Part shown: positions 7,849 through 13,495 of the stretch, piece by piece
Numbering within the stretch: the stretch's first letter is position 1
Layout of the letters: each line of letters opens with the position of its first letter
Source: Acidobacteriota bacterium
GTDB taxonomy: Bacteria > Acidobacteriota > Terriglobia > UBA7540
NCBI GenBank assembly: GCA_021827245.1
Contig: JAKAWN010000164.1
Coordinates: 1 to 13,495 of the forward strand
Direction: 5' to 3'
Length of the DNA: 13,495 bases
The notes under the pieces: generated by a model
What the model was told of the DNA's origin: nothing
Databases searched by the model: none
What the model saw: only the letters and a program-made list of their open reading frames with translations
Translations under genes and position numbers: made by a program

Positions 7849-9876
7849 TCAATTCGGTCGAGCAGGCGCCTCCTGATCCTCCACTCTCACCACGACGCTG
7901 GTCAGGTCGTCGCTGAGGCCGTCCCTCTCCGAAAATGTGACAACGGCCTGGCGAATGGCCTCGATGAACTCCCCCGGTTCCAGCCGCCGGCTGGCCTGGA
8001 TATATGCCCGGAGCCGCTCGGGCCCGAACAATTCCCCGGACGGGTTGCGCGCCTCTGTAATGCCGTCCGAGTAGAAGAAGAAAGTGTCGCCCGGCTCGAA
8101 AGGCACAGAAATCTGTTCATAAACCTCCGCCTCGCGAACCCCCAGGGGCAGGTTGTCTCCGTGCACCAGCTCGCAAGTGCCCGATTCGCCATGCACGTGA
8201 ACCATTCCGGTGTGTCCGCAATCGACCAGGTCCAGACGGCGGTGACGCACATCTAAACGCGCGTAAACCAAGGTGACAAAACTCCCAAGCTCGATCAGTT
8301 GGCGCACCAATTCGGCATGTGAGAGCATCACGATTTCCCTGGGTTCGGGCAGCTTTCCGTTGCCGGAGAAGTCGGTCAGGTAACCGAGTGCCTTTAGAAA
8401 ATGGCTCTTGGTCGCCGCGCCCAGCAAGGCCGCAGGCACTCCCTTGCCCATCACATCACCCAGAATGACATCCAGACACTGGTCCCGATGCTTGAAGAAG
8501 ATGTAAAAATCGCCGTCGACCCGCTGCGACGGAATGGTGAGCGCCGCCACGCGCAACCCAGGGACATCCGCGGGCGGCTGATCGAGCAGCAAGGTCCTCT
8601 GGATCTTGAAGCCGACCACGGCTTCGCGCTCGCGGGCCTGTTCAAGCTCTGCTGTGGCTGCGCGCTCCCGCACCAGAAGTTCGTCTTTAACCCGGTTCGC
8701 AACCTGAAGCTCGGCGGTGCGCTCCCGGACGCGCAGTTCAAGCTCGGCATTGAGCGTGCGGATGGCTTCCTCAGCCAATTTCCGCTCCGTAATATCCTGG
8801 ACGGTGCCGATGCCTCGGATTGCCTGGTTGTTCTGGTCGAACTCCACGTGAGCCCTTTCCCGGACCCACTTCACTTGCTCTCCCACCAGTATCCGGTGCT
8901 CCACATCGTAGGGGAGGCCCTGGAGCGCGTCCGCCCATTCCTGTTCCACCATTCCCCTGTCATTAGGGTGGACGATGGCAATGAAATCCTCATAGGTCAT
9001 TGTCTGACCTTTGGGCACTCCGAAGATGCGAAAGACTTCATCAGACCACGTCAGACGTTTGGTTACAAGGTCCAAATGCCAGCTTCCAATGTGTGCAATC
9101 GCCTGCGCCTTCCGCAGGTTGGCCTCGCTTTCGCGCAGGGCAATCTCAGCTTTCCTCCTTTCTGCGATATCACGAGCAGCCGCAAACACGCCGACAACTT
9201 CGCCAGCCTCGTCACGGTAGACGGACGCGTTATACAGGACCGGGGTCTCATGCCCGTCACGGTGACGAATCTCCAGCTCGTAGTTGCGCACGATTCCTTC
9301 CCGAAATACGCGTTGATATCCTGTCCGGGCTTTGGCAGGATCTGTGAAATAGTCGGAAAAATCTGTACTGAGAAGCTCGGTCCGCGAACACCCGGTGACT
9401 GCTTCCGTCGCCAGATTCACGTCGGTGATTTTCCCGTCTTTGCCGATTGTTACCAGCGGGTCAATCGCGGACTCCAGCAAGCTTCGGTTGTAAGCATTCG
9501 CGCGCTTTGCATCTCTCCTTTCGGCTTCGGCTTCGGCGGCACGCCGTTTGGCCCGAGCGGAAAGCTCACCCACCGTCACCGCGGTGATTAGGAAGGCGGC
9601 GAGATCAACGTAAGTTTCAGTGGATGTAATGGCCAGACGTCCGCCCGGCTCCATAAAGAAAAAATTGAGGCTGAGTGCTCCGAAGACGGAAGCCGCCAGG
9701 GCCGGGATGCTCCCCCAGGCGCCAGCGACGAAAAGCACGGTCAACAGCATCGCCAGGGCCACGGTCGTGTCATTCACCCGCCATGGGATAAGGGAGCAGA
9801 ATGTGGTTACTCCCGCTGTCCCCACGAGCGCGAACACGTAGCCGGCAATGTCACTCTGCATCATTCTGGCTAACAT
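7849..9876 (-). CDS. Membrane-bound PAS-PAS SpoIIE-type serine phosphatase
   Basis: The protein is 675 residues. Residues about 12-105 form a multi-helix membrane region of the DUF4118 (KdpD-like) type ending in AVTVGELSARAKRR. Two PAS domains follow: one at about 130-240 (LVTIGKDGKITDVNLATEAVTG, ending in AARDIAERRKAE) and one at about 255-366 (GSWHLDL..., HPNDR, ending in TVQDITERK). A coiled coil (about 366-420) links to a PP2C-like SpoIIE phosphatase domain (about 440-668). Metal-binding acidic residues are visible at Asp456 (DGDFY), Asp474 (GDVMGKG), Asp604 (YSDGITEAR) and Asp656-657 (SDDLT). Such proteins dephosphorylate anti-anti-sigma factors to start general stress responses in response to a signal sensed by the PAS or membrane part. 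No partner (STAS or anti-sigma kinase) is encoded nearby. GGAGGG lies about 5 bases before the ATG. Architecture is confident; the signal is unknown. Confidence 0.9.
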   Translation of the reverse strand: MLARMMQSDIAGYVFALVGTAGVTTFCSLIPWRVNDTTVALAMLLTVLFVAGAWGSIPALAASVFGALSLNFFFMEPGGRLAITSTETYVDLAAFLITAVTVGELSARAKRRAAEAEAERRDAKRANAYNRSLLESAIDPLVTIGKDGKITDVNLATEAVTGCSRTELLSTDFSDYFTDPAKARTGYQRVFREGIVRNYELEIRHRDGHETPVLYNASVYRDEAGEVVGVFAAARDIAERRKAEIALRESEANLRKAQAIAHIGSWHLDLVTKRLTWSDEVFRIFGVPKGQTMTYEDFIAIVHPNDRGMVEQEWADALQGLPYDVEHRILVGEQVKWVRERAHVEFDQNNQAIRGIGTVQDITERKLAEEAIRTLNAELELRVRERTAELQVANRVKDELLVRERAATAELEQAREREAVVGFKIQRTLLLDQPPADVPGLRVAALTIPSQRVDGDFYIFFKHRDQCLDVILGDVMGKGVPAALLGAATKSHFLKALGYLTDFSGNGKLPEPREIVMLSHAELVRQLIELGSFVTLVYARLDVRHRRLDLVDCGHTGMVHVHGESGTCELVHGDNLPLGVREAEVYEQISVPFEPGDTFFFYSDGITEARNPSGELFGPERLRAYIQASRRLEPGEFIEAIRQAVVTFSERDGLSDDLTSVVVRVEDQEAPARPN

Positions 9877-10038
9877 TGTGTCCCTCCACGGCCTGATTTC
9901 CTACCGATGGGCGCTCGCTCTTCCTTCCGCAAGAGAAAAACCTCAATCGCACCTGCGCCGAGGTCAGTTAGAAAATAACCCAGGCCTAGACACCCTGAGC
10001 CCAGTGATCCTCTTCCGAAGCGGACACTCGAAACTCAA

Positions 10039-10050
10039 TTATTCGAATAA
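10039..10050. promoter_or_regulatory. Perfect 12-bp palindrome upstream of the phosphatase gene
   Basis: TTATTCGAATAA is identical to its reverse complement and sits about 165 bases before the phosphatase start, a little downstream of the predicted transcription start. Position suggests an operator, but a single AT-rich palindrome of this length can arise by chance. Confidence 0.3.
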
Positions 10051-10066
10051 ATTCCTATCTAAGATG

Positions 10067-10095
10067 AGTGTAGCCCCGGCACCGCAAGTCTTCAA
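10067..10095 (-). promoter_or_regulatory. Possible sigma70 promoter for the phosphatase gene
   Basis: On minus, TTGAAG (10095-10090) and TACACT (10072-10067) are separated by exactly 17 bases. Each matches 4 of 6 consensus positions. Transcription would start near 10060, giving a leader of about 185 bases to the ATG at 9876. A 12-bp palindrome TTATTCGAATAA (10039-10050) would lie just inside the transcribed leader. Confidence 0.35.
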
Positions 10096-10121
10096 TACGA
10101 GGCGCACGCGGGTGTGTGACG

Positions 10122-10472
10122 TCAAGGTGCTTGTGTAAGAAAACCGAGGGTGCGGTTTTTCCAAGAATACCTCTCGTTCATGCCGCTAGAGATAGCGTAG
10201 ATGGTCCGGTCGAGGCTGTTCATATTGACGAAGCAGACCGCATGACGTGTGCGGCGTCGCACTTCCACAAGGCAGCGCTCGATCAGATTGGTGGTGTGTT
10301 GCAAGCGCCACAGCGGCCGCGGAGAGCCGAAAAACGTGAGCGGCTCTTGCACGTCCGGCTCCAAGCGCTTGATCGTGGTGGGATAGGTCCTTTTCCAGAG
10401 GGAGCCGAAGACCCGGAAAGAGGTCAGGACCTGCTTGCAGACCTCAGCGCGATACATCCCCCAGGCGTCGGG
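10122..10472 (-). pseudogene. C-terminal remnant of an IS256/Mutator-family transposase
   Basis: About 115 codons remain, with the ending stop at 10122. The translation matches the end of IS256-family transposases: LWKRTYPTTIKRLEPDVQEP, then LTFFGSPRPLWRLQHTTNLI with ER directly after, corresponding to the conserved region around R/H-TTN-x-IER, and EVRRRTR leading to the usual hydrophobic C-terminal helix (SLDRTIYAISSGMNERY). The DDE catalytic aspartates and N-terminal two thirds are absent. Homology starts near 10460 (AWGMYRAEV) and the frame upstream enters a short repeat. The conserved final Glu region is retained, so the fragment could bind DNA at best, but it is almost certainly non-functional. 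An ATG at 10457 is fortuitous. Confidence 0.85.
10140..10160 (+). terminator. Hairpin with A/T-flanked stem at the transposase 3' end
   Basis: AAAACCG (10140-10146) and CGGTTTT (10153-10159) form a perfect 7-bp stem around the loop AGGGTG, with an extra T following. The A/T edges give a U-run on either strand, so it could end transcription in both directions. It lies within the last codons of the transposase remnant, which makes a chance coding effect possible. Confidence 0.35.
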
Positions 10473-10486
10473 TTTCGGGACGGCAT

Positions 10487-10508
10487 CGGGCTGAAGCCCG
10501 GCGCTACA
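10487..10508 (-). repeat. TGTAGCGCCGGGCTTCAGCC palindromic repeat at the uppS end
   Basis: Read on minus, TGTAGCGC is followed by CGGGCTTCAGCCCG, whose arms form a tight hairpin (CGGGC stem, four-base loop). The TAG of this unit is the stop codon of the uppS-like gene. A partial inverted counterpart, TGTAGCCCCGGC, starts at 10069 on plus, so the transposase remnant lies between two inverted TGTAGC units. The unit may be a REP-like interspersed repeat and may also act as a 3' hairpin for the operon. Confidence 0.55.
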
Positions 10509-11241
10509 CGGCGGCGGCGAGGGCGCCGTAGCGGCGGTCGCGGGAATGGAATTCTCTAAGCGCTTGGTCGAGATCTTCGGCGGTGAAATCGGGCCAGAGG
10601 CGTGGCGTGAAATAGAGTTCGGCGTAGGCGCACTCCCACAGCATAAAATCGCTGAGCCGCTGTTCGCCGCCTGTACGGATCAGCAGATCGACTTCGGGAA
10701 CGGTTTCGTCGTTGGGATCGGCGAGCAACCTCCCAAACTGGGATTCCGAAGCTTCGGAATTTGGGGTCAACCGCCGGGCCGCCGCGAGGATGGCTTGTCG
10801 CGCCGAATAATCGATGGCCAAGCGCAGGTGGAGACGGTGGCAGCCGGAGGTTGCGCTTTCGGCGTATTCGATAGTCTGCAGCAGCGACTCGGGCAGGCGG
10901 TCGCGCCGGCCGACGATCGTGACCCGCACGCCGCTCCCGATCCAGAGCGTGGGTTCTGCAAACAGAAAGTCTTCGAAAATTCCAAACAGCCGCTTCACCT
11001 CTTCCGGCGGGCGCTGCCAGTTGTCTGAGGAGAAGCAATGGAGCGTGAGGGTGCCGACGCCCTGATCGAGCGAGGCGGCAATCACCCGCCGCACGGCTTC
11101 GACGCCCGCGCGATGGCCTTCCGGACGCGCCAGGCCGCGCATACGCGCCCAGCGTCCACTGCCGTCCATGATGATGGCCACATGAAGTTGGTGCGAAGTT
11201 CCAGATTGCAAAGCACTTTGGATCATAAAGCTCCCATCCAA
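10504..11241 (-). CDS. uppS: cis-Isoprenyl diphosphate synthase (undecaprenyl diphosphate synthase-like)
   Basis: This family condenses isopentenyl diphosphate onto farnesyl diphosphate in cis to make the C55 lipid carrier for peptidoglycan, O-antigen and other glycans. In 245 residues the signature elements are in order: HVAIIMDGSGRWA (catalytic Asp26, Arg30), EGHRAG (His43), TLHCFSSDNWQRPPEEV, RLHLRLAIDYSARQAI, VDLLIRTGGEQRLSDFMLW and AYAELYFTPRLWPDF. Two substitutions stand out: Ser28 for the usual Asn in MDGNGRWA, and FSSDNW for FSSENW. The TTG at 11241 is preceded by GGAGGGG with an 8-base spacer, better than the ATG at 11226, whose spacer is only 4. It follows the winged-helix regulator by 23 bases and is the last gene of a three-gene operon. 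The usual neighbours cdsA and dxr are absent, so it may be a secondary copy. The stop codon lies inside a short repeat. Confidence 0.92.
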   Translation of the reverse strand: MDGSFMIQSALQSGTSHQLHVAIIMDGSGRWARMRGLARPEGHRAGVEAVRRVIAASLDQGVGTLTLHCFSSDNWQRPPEEVKRLFGIFEDFLFAEPTLWIGSGVRVTIVGRRDRLPESLLQTIEYAESATSGCHRLHLRLAIDYSARQAILAAARRLTPNSEASESQFGRLLADPNDETVPEVDLLIRTGGEQRLSDFMLWECAYAELYFTPRLWPDFTAEDLDQALREFHSRDRRYGALAAAV

Positions 11242-11264
11242 AAAAATTTCCCCTCCTCGAACCC

Positions 11265-11657
11265 TTACCGCTCGCGTGTAGCGCGGATCAGCGCTTCCAT
11301 GTGATCCAGGTAATTCTCCAGCGCCCGCCGACCCGGCACCGTCAGGCGATAGATCGTTTTAGGTAGCCGCCCGTCGAACGATTTGATGCACTCGACGTAT
11401 TCTGCATCTTCCAGCTTCCGGGCGTGGACGCTCAGGTTGCCGTCAGTGGTTTTGAGCAGTTGCTTGAGCTCGTTGAAGCTCAGCGCCTTGTTCACCGCCA
11501 GCGCACTGACAATCCCCAGCCGGATGCGCTCATGGATCAGCCGGTCAAGCCGCGAAGTCCGGCTGACCTTTTCCCCTCGAACGTTCCGGGTCACAGGATC
11601 GTAGCCCGCCGCCTCCGTGCGCCGGTCGCGTATCCATACGTTTGTCTTACTACCCAC
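11265..11657 (-). CDS. Winged-helix transcriptional regulator (HTH_34/MarR-like)
   Basis: From the GTG at 11657 the protein is 130 residues. A basic N-terminal arm (1-35) precedes a winged-helix domain (about 37-118): [20 protein letters not shown], then [20 protein letters not shown] as the helix-turn-helix with the recognition helix at [13 protein letters not shown], and a wing with [14 protein letters not shown] followed by a final dimerisation helix. This layout is the HTH_34 group of small DNA-binding proteins. GGAGG lies 4 bases before the GTG. The start overlaps the stop of the upstream membrane-protein gene by 8 bases, which implies translational coupling. A longer open frame to 11759 exists but overlaps the upstream gene by 110 bases. 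A perfect CTTTG-N5-CAAAG palindrome beside the operon promoter is a natural candidate for its own operator. Confidence 0.88.
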   Translation of the reverse strand: MGSKTNVWIRDRRTEAAGYDPVTRNVRGEKVSRTSRLDRLIHERIRLGIVSALAVNKALSFNELKQLLKTTDGNLSVHARKLEDAEYVECIKSFDGRLPKTIYRLTVPGRRALENYLDHMEALIRATRER

Positions 11658-12264
11658 CGTGCCTCCAGGCGATAATCGCTCCGAAAATGAGATGCAGGCC
11701 CCCAAAACCCACGGCCATATAGATGTCACCCCAGGCGGCGGGTGAAAACAGTGCGGCACCCCCGAGAACCATGAAGGCTACCCCCATCGCCGGCACCACG
11801 CGGACGGAAAACGCGCCGCCCGTCACTACGCCCGCTCCGTAGAGCAGCAGCCACAGGCCGGGCAGGACGGCAAACGATCCCGAGCGGAAAAGAAACAGGG
11901 TCAACAAAGCTCCGGCCACAAGAGGAGGAGCCAGGCTCAGAGCAAACCTCCGGCCCGGCTGCGAAAGCAGGGGCGTGTCTGCTTTGCGCGCCTTCTGCAA
12001 CATCGCCACCGCGCCGATCAGGCAGGAAACTGCCGCCTCCACAATCCACACGCCGAGCCACAGGGAGGGCTTTGGCTGAAGTGAAGCAATAAAAGCCGCT
12101 ACCAGTGCCGTAACGCCCATCAGCATACCGCCCCAGCCAGGGACCGCCGTGAAGAAGGACGCGCCTTCCATCGTCTCGCGGATGTAGCGGAGGTTGTCCA
12201 TGGCGCGGGCTTCGAGCGCCAGAGGGTCGTCGGACCGCGGGCGAATGGGGCGAATGCTCGCCAT
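11650..12264 (-). CDS. Six-TM hypothetical membrane protein
   Basis: The product is 204 residues. A soluble N-terminal segment of about 40 residues includes [19 protein letters not shown], a helix common in proteins paired with HTH_34-type regulators. Six hydrophobic segments follow, at about 43-61, 68-90, 107-126, 132-150, 155-173 and 180-200, in a small Gly/Ala-rich bundle. No enzymatic or transport motif is visible. The gene overlaps the winged-helix regulator by 8 bases, so the two are probably co-translated. The ATG at 12264 has no Shine-Dalgarno sequence, but the predicted transcription start falls at or next to it, so a leaderless transcript is likely. An internal ATG at 12201 also lacks a good site. 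It could be a sensor or effector controlled with its regulator. Function unknown. Confidence 0.82.
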   Translation of the reverse strand: MASIRPIRPRSDDPLALEARAMDNLRYIRETMEGASFFTAVPGWGGMLMGVTALVAAFIASLQPKPSLWLGVWIVEAAVSCLIGAVAMLQKARKADTPLLSQPGRRFALSLAPPLVAGALLTLFLFRSGSFAVLPGLWLLLYGAGVVTGGAFSVRVVPAMGVAFMVLGGAALFSPAAWGDIYMAVGFGGLHLIFGAIIAWRHGG

Positions 12265-12271
12265 GAGGAAT

Positions 12272-12300
12272 TAGATACGCTTGTTGCTACGCGATGTCAA
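12272..12300 (-). promoter_or_regulatory. Promoter of the membrane protein / regulator / uppS operon
   Basis: On minus, a perfect -35 TTGACA (12300-12295) is followed after 17 bases by TATCTA (12277-12272). Alternatively TCTAAT (12275-12270) lies 19 bases away and matches five of six -10 positions. Either places the transcription start within a few bases of the ATG at 12264. Confidence 0.6.
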
Positions 12301-12303
12301 GTA

Positions 12304-12318
12304 CTTTGTAATGCAAAG
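12304..12318. promoter_or_regulatory. Palindromic operator candidate CTTTG-N5-CAAAG
   Basis: CTTTG (12304-12308), TAATG and CAAAG (12314-12318) form a perfect 5-5-5 inverted repeat ending 3 bases before the -35 box of the minus-strand operon. Its 15-bp size and dyad symmetry suit a winged-helix dimer, and the operon encodes one, so autoregulation is the simplest reading. This is inference from position. Confidence 0.5.
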
Positions 12319-12476
12319 CGCGATGCCCTCCAGCCGCCGCAAAGCCTTCCATCTGCACCCTTTCTTCCTCACTCGTACGCGAGCATGCTTGCAAGGTGTA
12401 TCATGTTGTTTCGGCGTGTGTTAATCGCCGTTACCATAAGTTTCACCCCATCGATTGCCGCGCCAGGGGCTGAAAA

Positions 12477-12743
12477 ATGAACGTCAGGGAGTGGGAAAAG
12501 AAACTGCACGAGGAGGGCTTCAACAGAACATACGTCTGGCAGGACGGCCCGGGAGCTTATTATCCCGACCACACCCACTCGATGACCACCGCACATGTAA
12601 TCCTCGATGGAGAAATGACGCTGACCTCCGAGGGCGAGACACGCACGTACAAAGCGGGAGACCGATGCGACGTTCCTGCCGACAAGGTGCATTCGGCCCG
12701 CATGGGACCGCAGGGTTGCCGTTATCTCATCGGCGAACAGTAG
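12477..12743 (+). CDS. Small cupin-domain protein
   Basis: The product is 88 residues, a single conserved beta-barrel without signal peptide. Cupin motif 1 is seen as YYPDHTHSMTTAHVILDGEM with His32 and His34, and motif 2 as GDRCDVPADKVHSARMG with His72. The Glu normally 3-4 residues after the second His is absent (Thr37/Thr38 in its place), so the metal site would be three-His, possibly with His40 as an extra ligand. Such small cupins bind a metal and act as sensors, isomerases or dioxygenase-like enzymes; the substrate cannot be told. AGGGG lies about 8 bases before the ATG. It stands alone on plus between the membrane-protein operon (divergent) and kdsB (convergent). I see no clear promoter in the 210 bases before it. 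Confidence 0.82.
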   Translation: MNVREWEKKLHEEGFNRTYVWQDGPGAYYPDHTHSMTTAHVILDGEMTLTSEGETRTYKAGDRCDVPADKVHSARMGPQGCRYLIGEQ

Positions 12744-12782
12744 ACACGCGGCTCCTGCGTATTGCGCACGATGTGAGAATTG

Positions 12783-13495
12783 TTACCGCGATTCCGGCAG
12801 GGTGATCTTCGCTTGCCGGAAATACTCTTCCACTTTGCGCAGGTCGTCTTCGGTGTCAACGCCCACCGTATCCTCACTGGACTCGATCACGACAATCGGA
12901 ATGCCGTTTTCGAGAAATCGAAGCTGTTCGAGCGCCTCTGCTGTTTCAAGCTTCGATGGGGCGAGCGTGCTGAAAGCCACGAGCGCCTCTCTCGTGTAAG
13001 CATAAAGTCCCATGTGCTTGTAATAACGGGCGGAGTGTGAACCGGCACGGTCGTAAGGAATGGGTGCGCGGGAAAAATAGAGAGCACGGCCGTCGCGACC
13101 GGTGACCACCTTGACGTCATTCGGATTAGCAGCAGCTTCCGGGGTGATCGCCACCTTCAGAGTTGAAACCGCCGTGCCCGTTCGCTCTCGAAGCGGTGCG
13201 ACCATCAGCTCGATGTGCCGCGCGGTCACCATGGGTTCATCCCCCTGGACGTTGACGTAGATGTCCGCAGCCACGCGGCCCATCACCTCGATGGTCCGCT
13301 CGGTTCCTGAGCGGTGTTTCGCCGAAGTCATCATGGCCGGGATTTCGAGCTGCCTGCAGTGCGCCATCACTTCTTCTGAGTCGGTGGCCACGAGCAAGCG
13401 CGAGAAGCCAGGCCACTCGCGGGCGCGCCGGTACACCCACTCGATCATGGAGTGCCCGCAAATCAGCCGCAGCGCCTTGCGCGGGAGCCGAGTCG
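12783..13495 (-). CDS. kdsB: 3-deoxy-manno-octulosonate cytidylyltransferase (CMP-Kdo synthetase), 5' end beyond window
   Basis: This cytosolic enzyme activates Kdo with CTP to CMP-Kdo for lipid A-core assembly. The frame is open to the window edge. Just before the first internal ATG (13448) it reads TRLPRKALRLICGHSMIEWV, which is the RYAS-TRLPGKPL nucleotide-binding region, so only about 12-15 N-terminal residues are missing. Further signatures are YVNVQGDEPMV (metal- and CTP-binding Asp), VKVVTGRDGRALYFSRAPIPYDR, HMGLYAYTREAL, SKLETAEALEQLRFLENG and the C-terminal SEDTVGVDTEDDLRKVE. About 237 codons are visible, as expected for a family of roughly 250 residues. The gene converges on the cupin gene with a gap of 39 bases. 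It implies that the host makes Kdo-containing lipopolysaccharide. Confidence 0.95.
   Translation of the reverse strand, partial: TRLPRKALRLICGHSMIEWVYRRAREWPGFSRLLVATDSEEVMAHCRQLEIPAMMTSAKHRSGTERTIEVMGRVAADIYVNVQGDEPMVTARHIELMVAPLRERTGTAVSTLKVAITPEAAANPNDVKVVTGRDGRALYFSRAPIPYDRAGSHSARYYKHMGLYAYTREALVAFSTLAPSKLETAEALEQLRFLENGIPIVVIESSEDTVGVDTEDDLRKVEEYFRQAKITLPESR

Larger units (their letters stand above)
10095..10472 (-). mobile_element. Decayed IS256-type insertion sequence, right end only
   Basis: The fragment comprises the transposase C-terminus plus a short downstream flank with CTTGACGTCACACACCC on minus (about 10125-10108), which resembles the TTGAC-type terminal region of IS256-family elements. 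The left two thirds of the element are missing, and I see no matching opposite end or target-site duplication, so exact borders are uncertain. Confidence 0.5.

Noticed and set aside
8401..9591. 396-codon open frame on plus opposite the phosphatase
   Set aside because: It is a long antisense shadow of a GC-rich gene. The minus-strand frame has full PAS and SpoIIE domains, whereas this one has no family features.
10546..11028. 160-codon open frame on plus opposite uppS
   Set aside because: It is an antisense shadow of a gene with complete UppS motifs.
11658..11759. N-terminal extension of the winged-helix regulator to 11759
   Set aside because: It would overlap the membrane-protein gene by 110 bases and has no domain content. 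The GTG at 11657 has GGAGG at good spacing.

Overview
The window looks like chromosomal DNA of a Gram-negative, moderately GC-rich bacterium. A kdsB gene at the right edge points to a Kdo-containing lipopolysaccharide. The mix of a TPR lipoprotein-like secreted protein, a bacterial myo-inositol-phosphate synthase, a WxPGxW (YXWGXW) repeat protein, a DUF4118/PAS/SpoIIE phosphatase and short TGTAGCGCCGGGC-type repeats fits Acidobacteriota best. That assignment is an inference from gene style, not a database result.

Layout from left to right. A secreted TPR protein (166-1539, minus) diverges from an inositol-3-phosphate synthase gene (2204-3529, plus) across about 660 bases without a convincing gene. 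A strong sigma70-like promoter (3579-3608) then drives two cyclophilin-type prolyl isomerases: one membrane-anchored (3679-4404) and one cytosolic (4489-5019). They converge on a WxPGxW-repeat protein (5108-6187, minus), with an 11-bp inverted repeat between them that may be a two-way terminator. After a 450-base gap come a guanine deaminase (6639-7109, minus), a short stretch of degenerate TGTAG repeats, and a probable two-gene unit on the minus strand: a membrane/PAS/SpoIIE phosphatase (9876 to 7849) followed by a small anchored protein (7821 to 7354).

The segment 10069-10508 holds the C-terminal remnant of an IS256/Mutator-family transposase, bounded by inverted TGTAGC(C/G)CCGG repeats. 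One of these repeats contains the stop codon of the next gene. That gene, a cis-isoprenyl diphosphate synthase (uppS-like), ends a compact minus-strand operon: six-TM membrane protein (12264-11650), winged-helix regulator (11657-11265, overlapping by 8 bases), then uppS (11241-10504, 23 bases further on). Directly upstream lies a TTGACA promoter with a perfect 5-5-5 palindrome (CTTTG-N5-CAAAG) abutting its -35. The transcript is predicted to start at or next to the first ATG. A small cupin gene (12477-12743, plus) and a 5'-truncated kdsB (12783 to the window edge, minus) close the window.

The most interesting unit is the membrane protein / winged-helix regulator / UppS-like operon. It looks like a self-regulated envelope or polyprenyl-lipid module. 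The remaining genes are mainly housekeeping or accessory functions of known families. No tRNA, rRNA, CRISPR array or phage module was seen.
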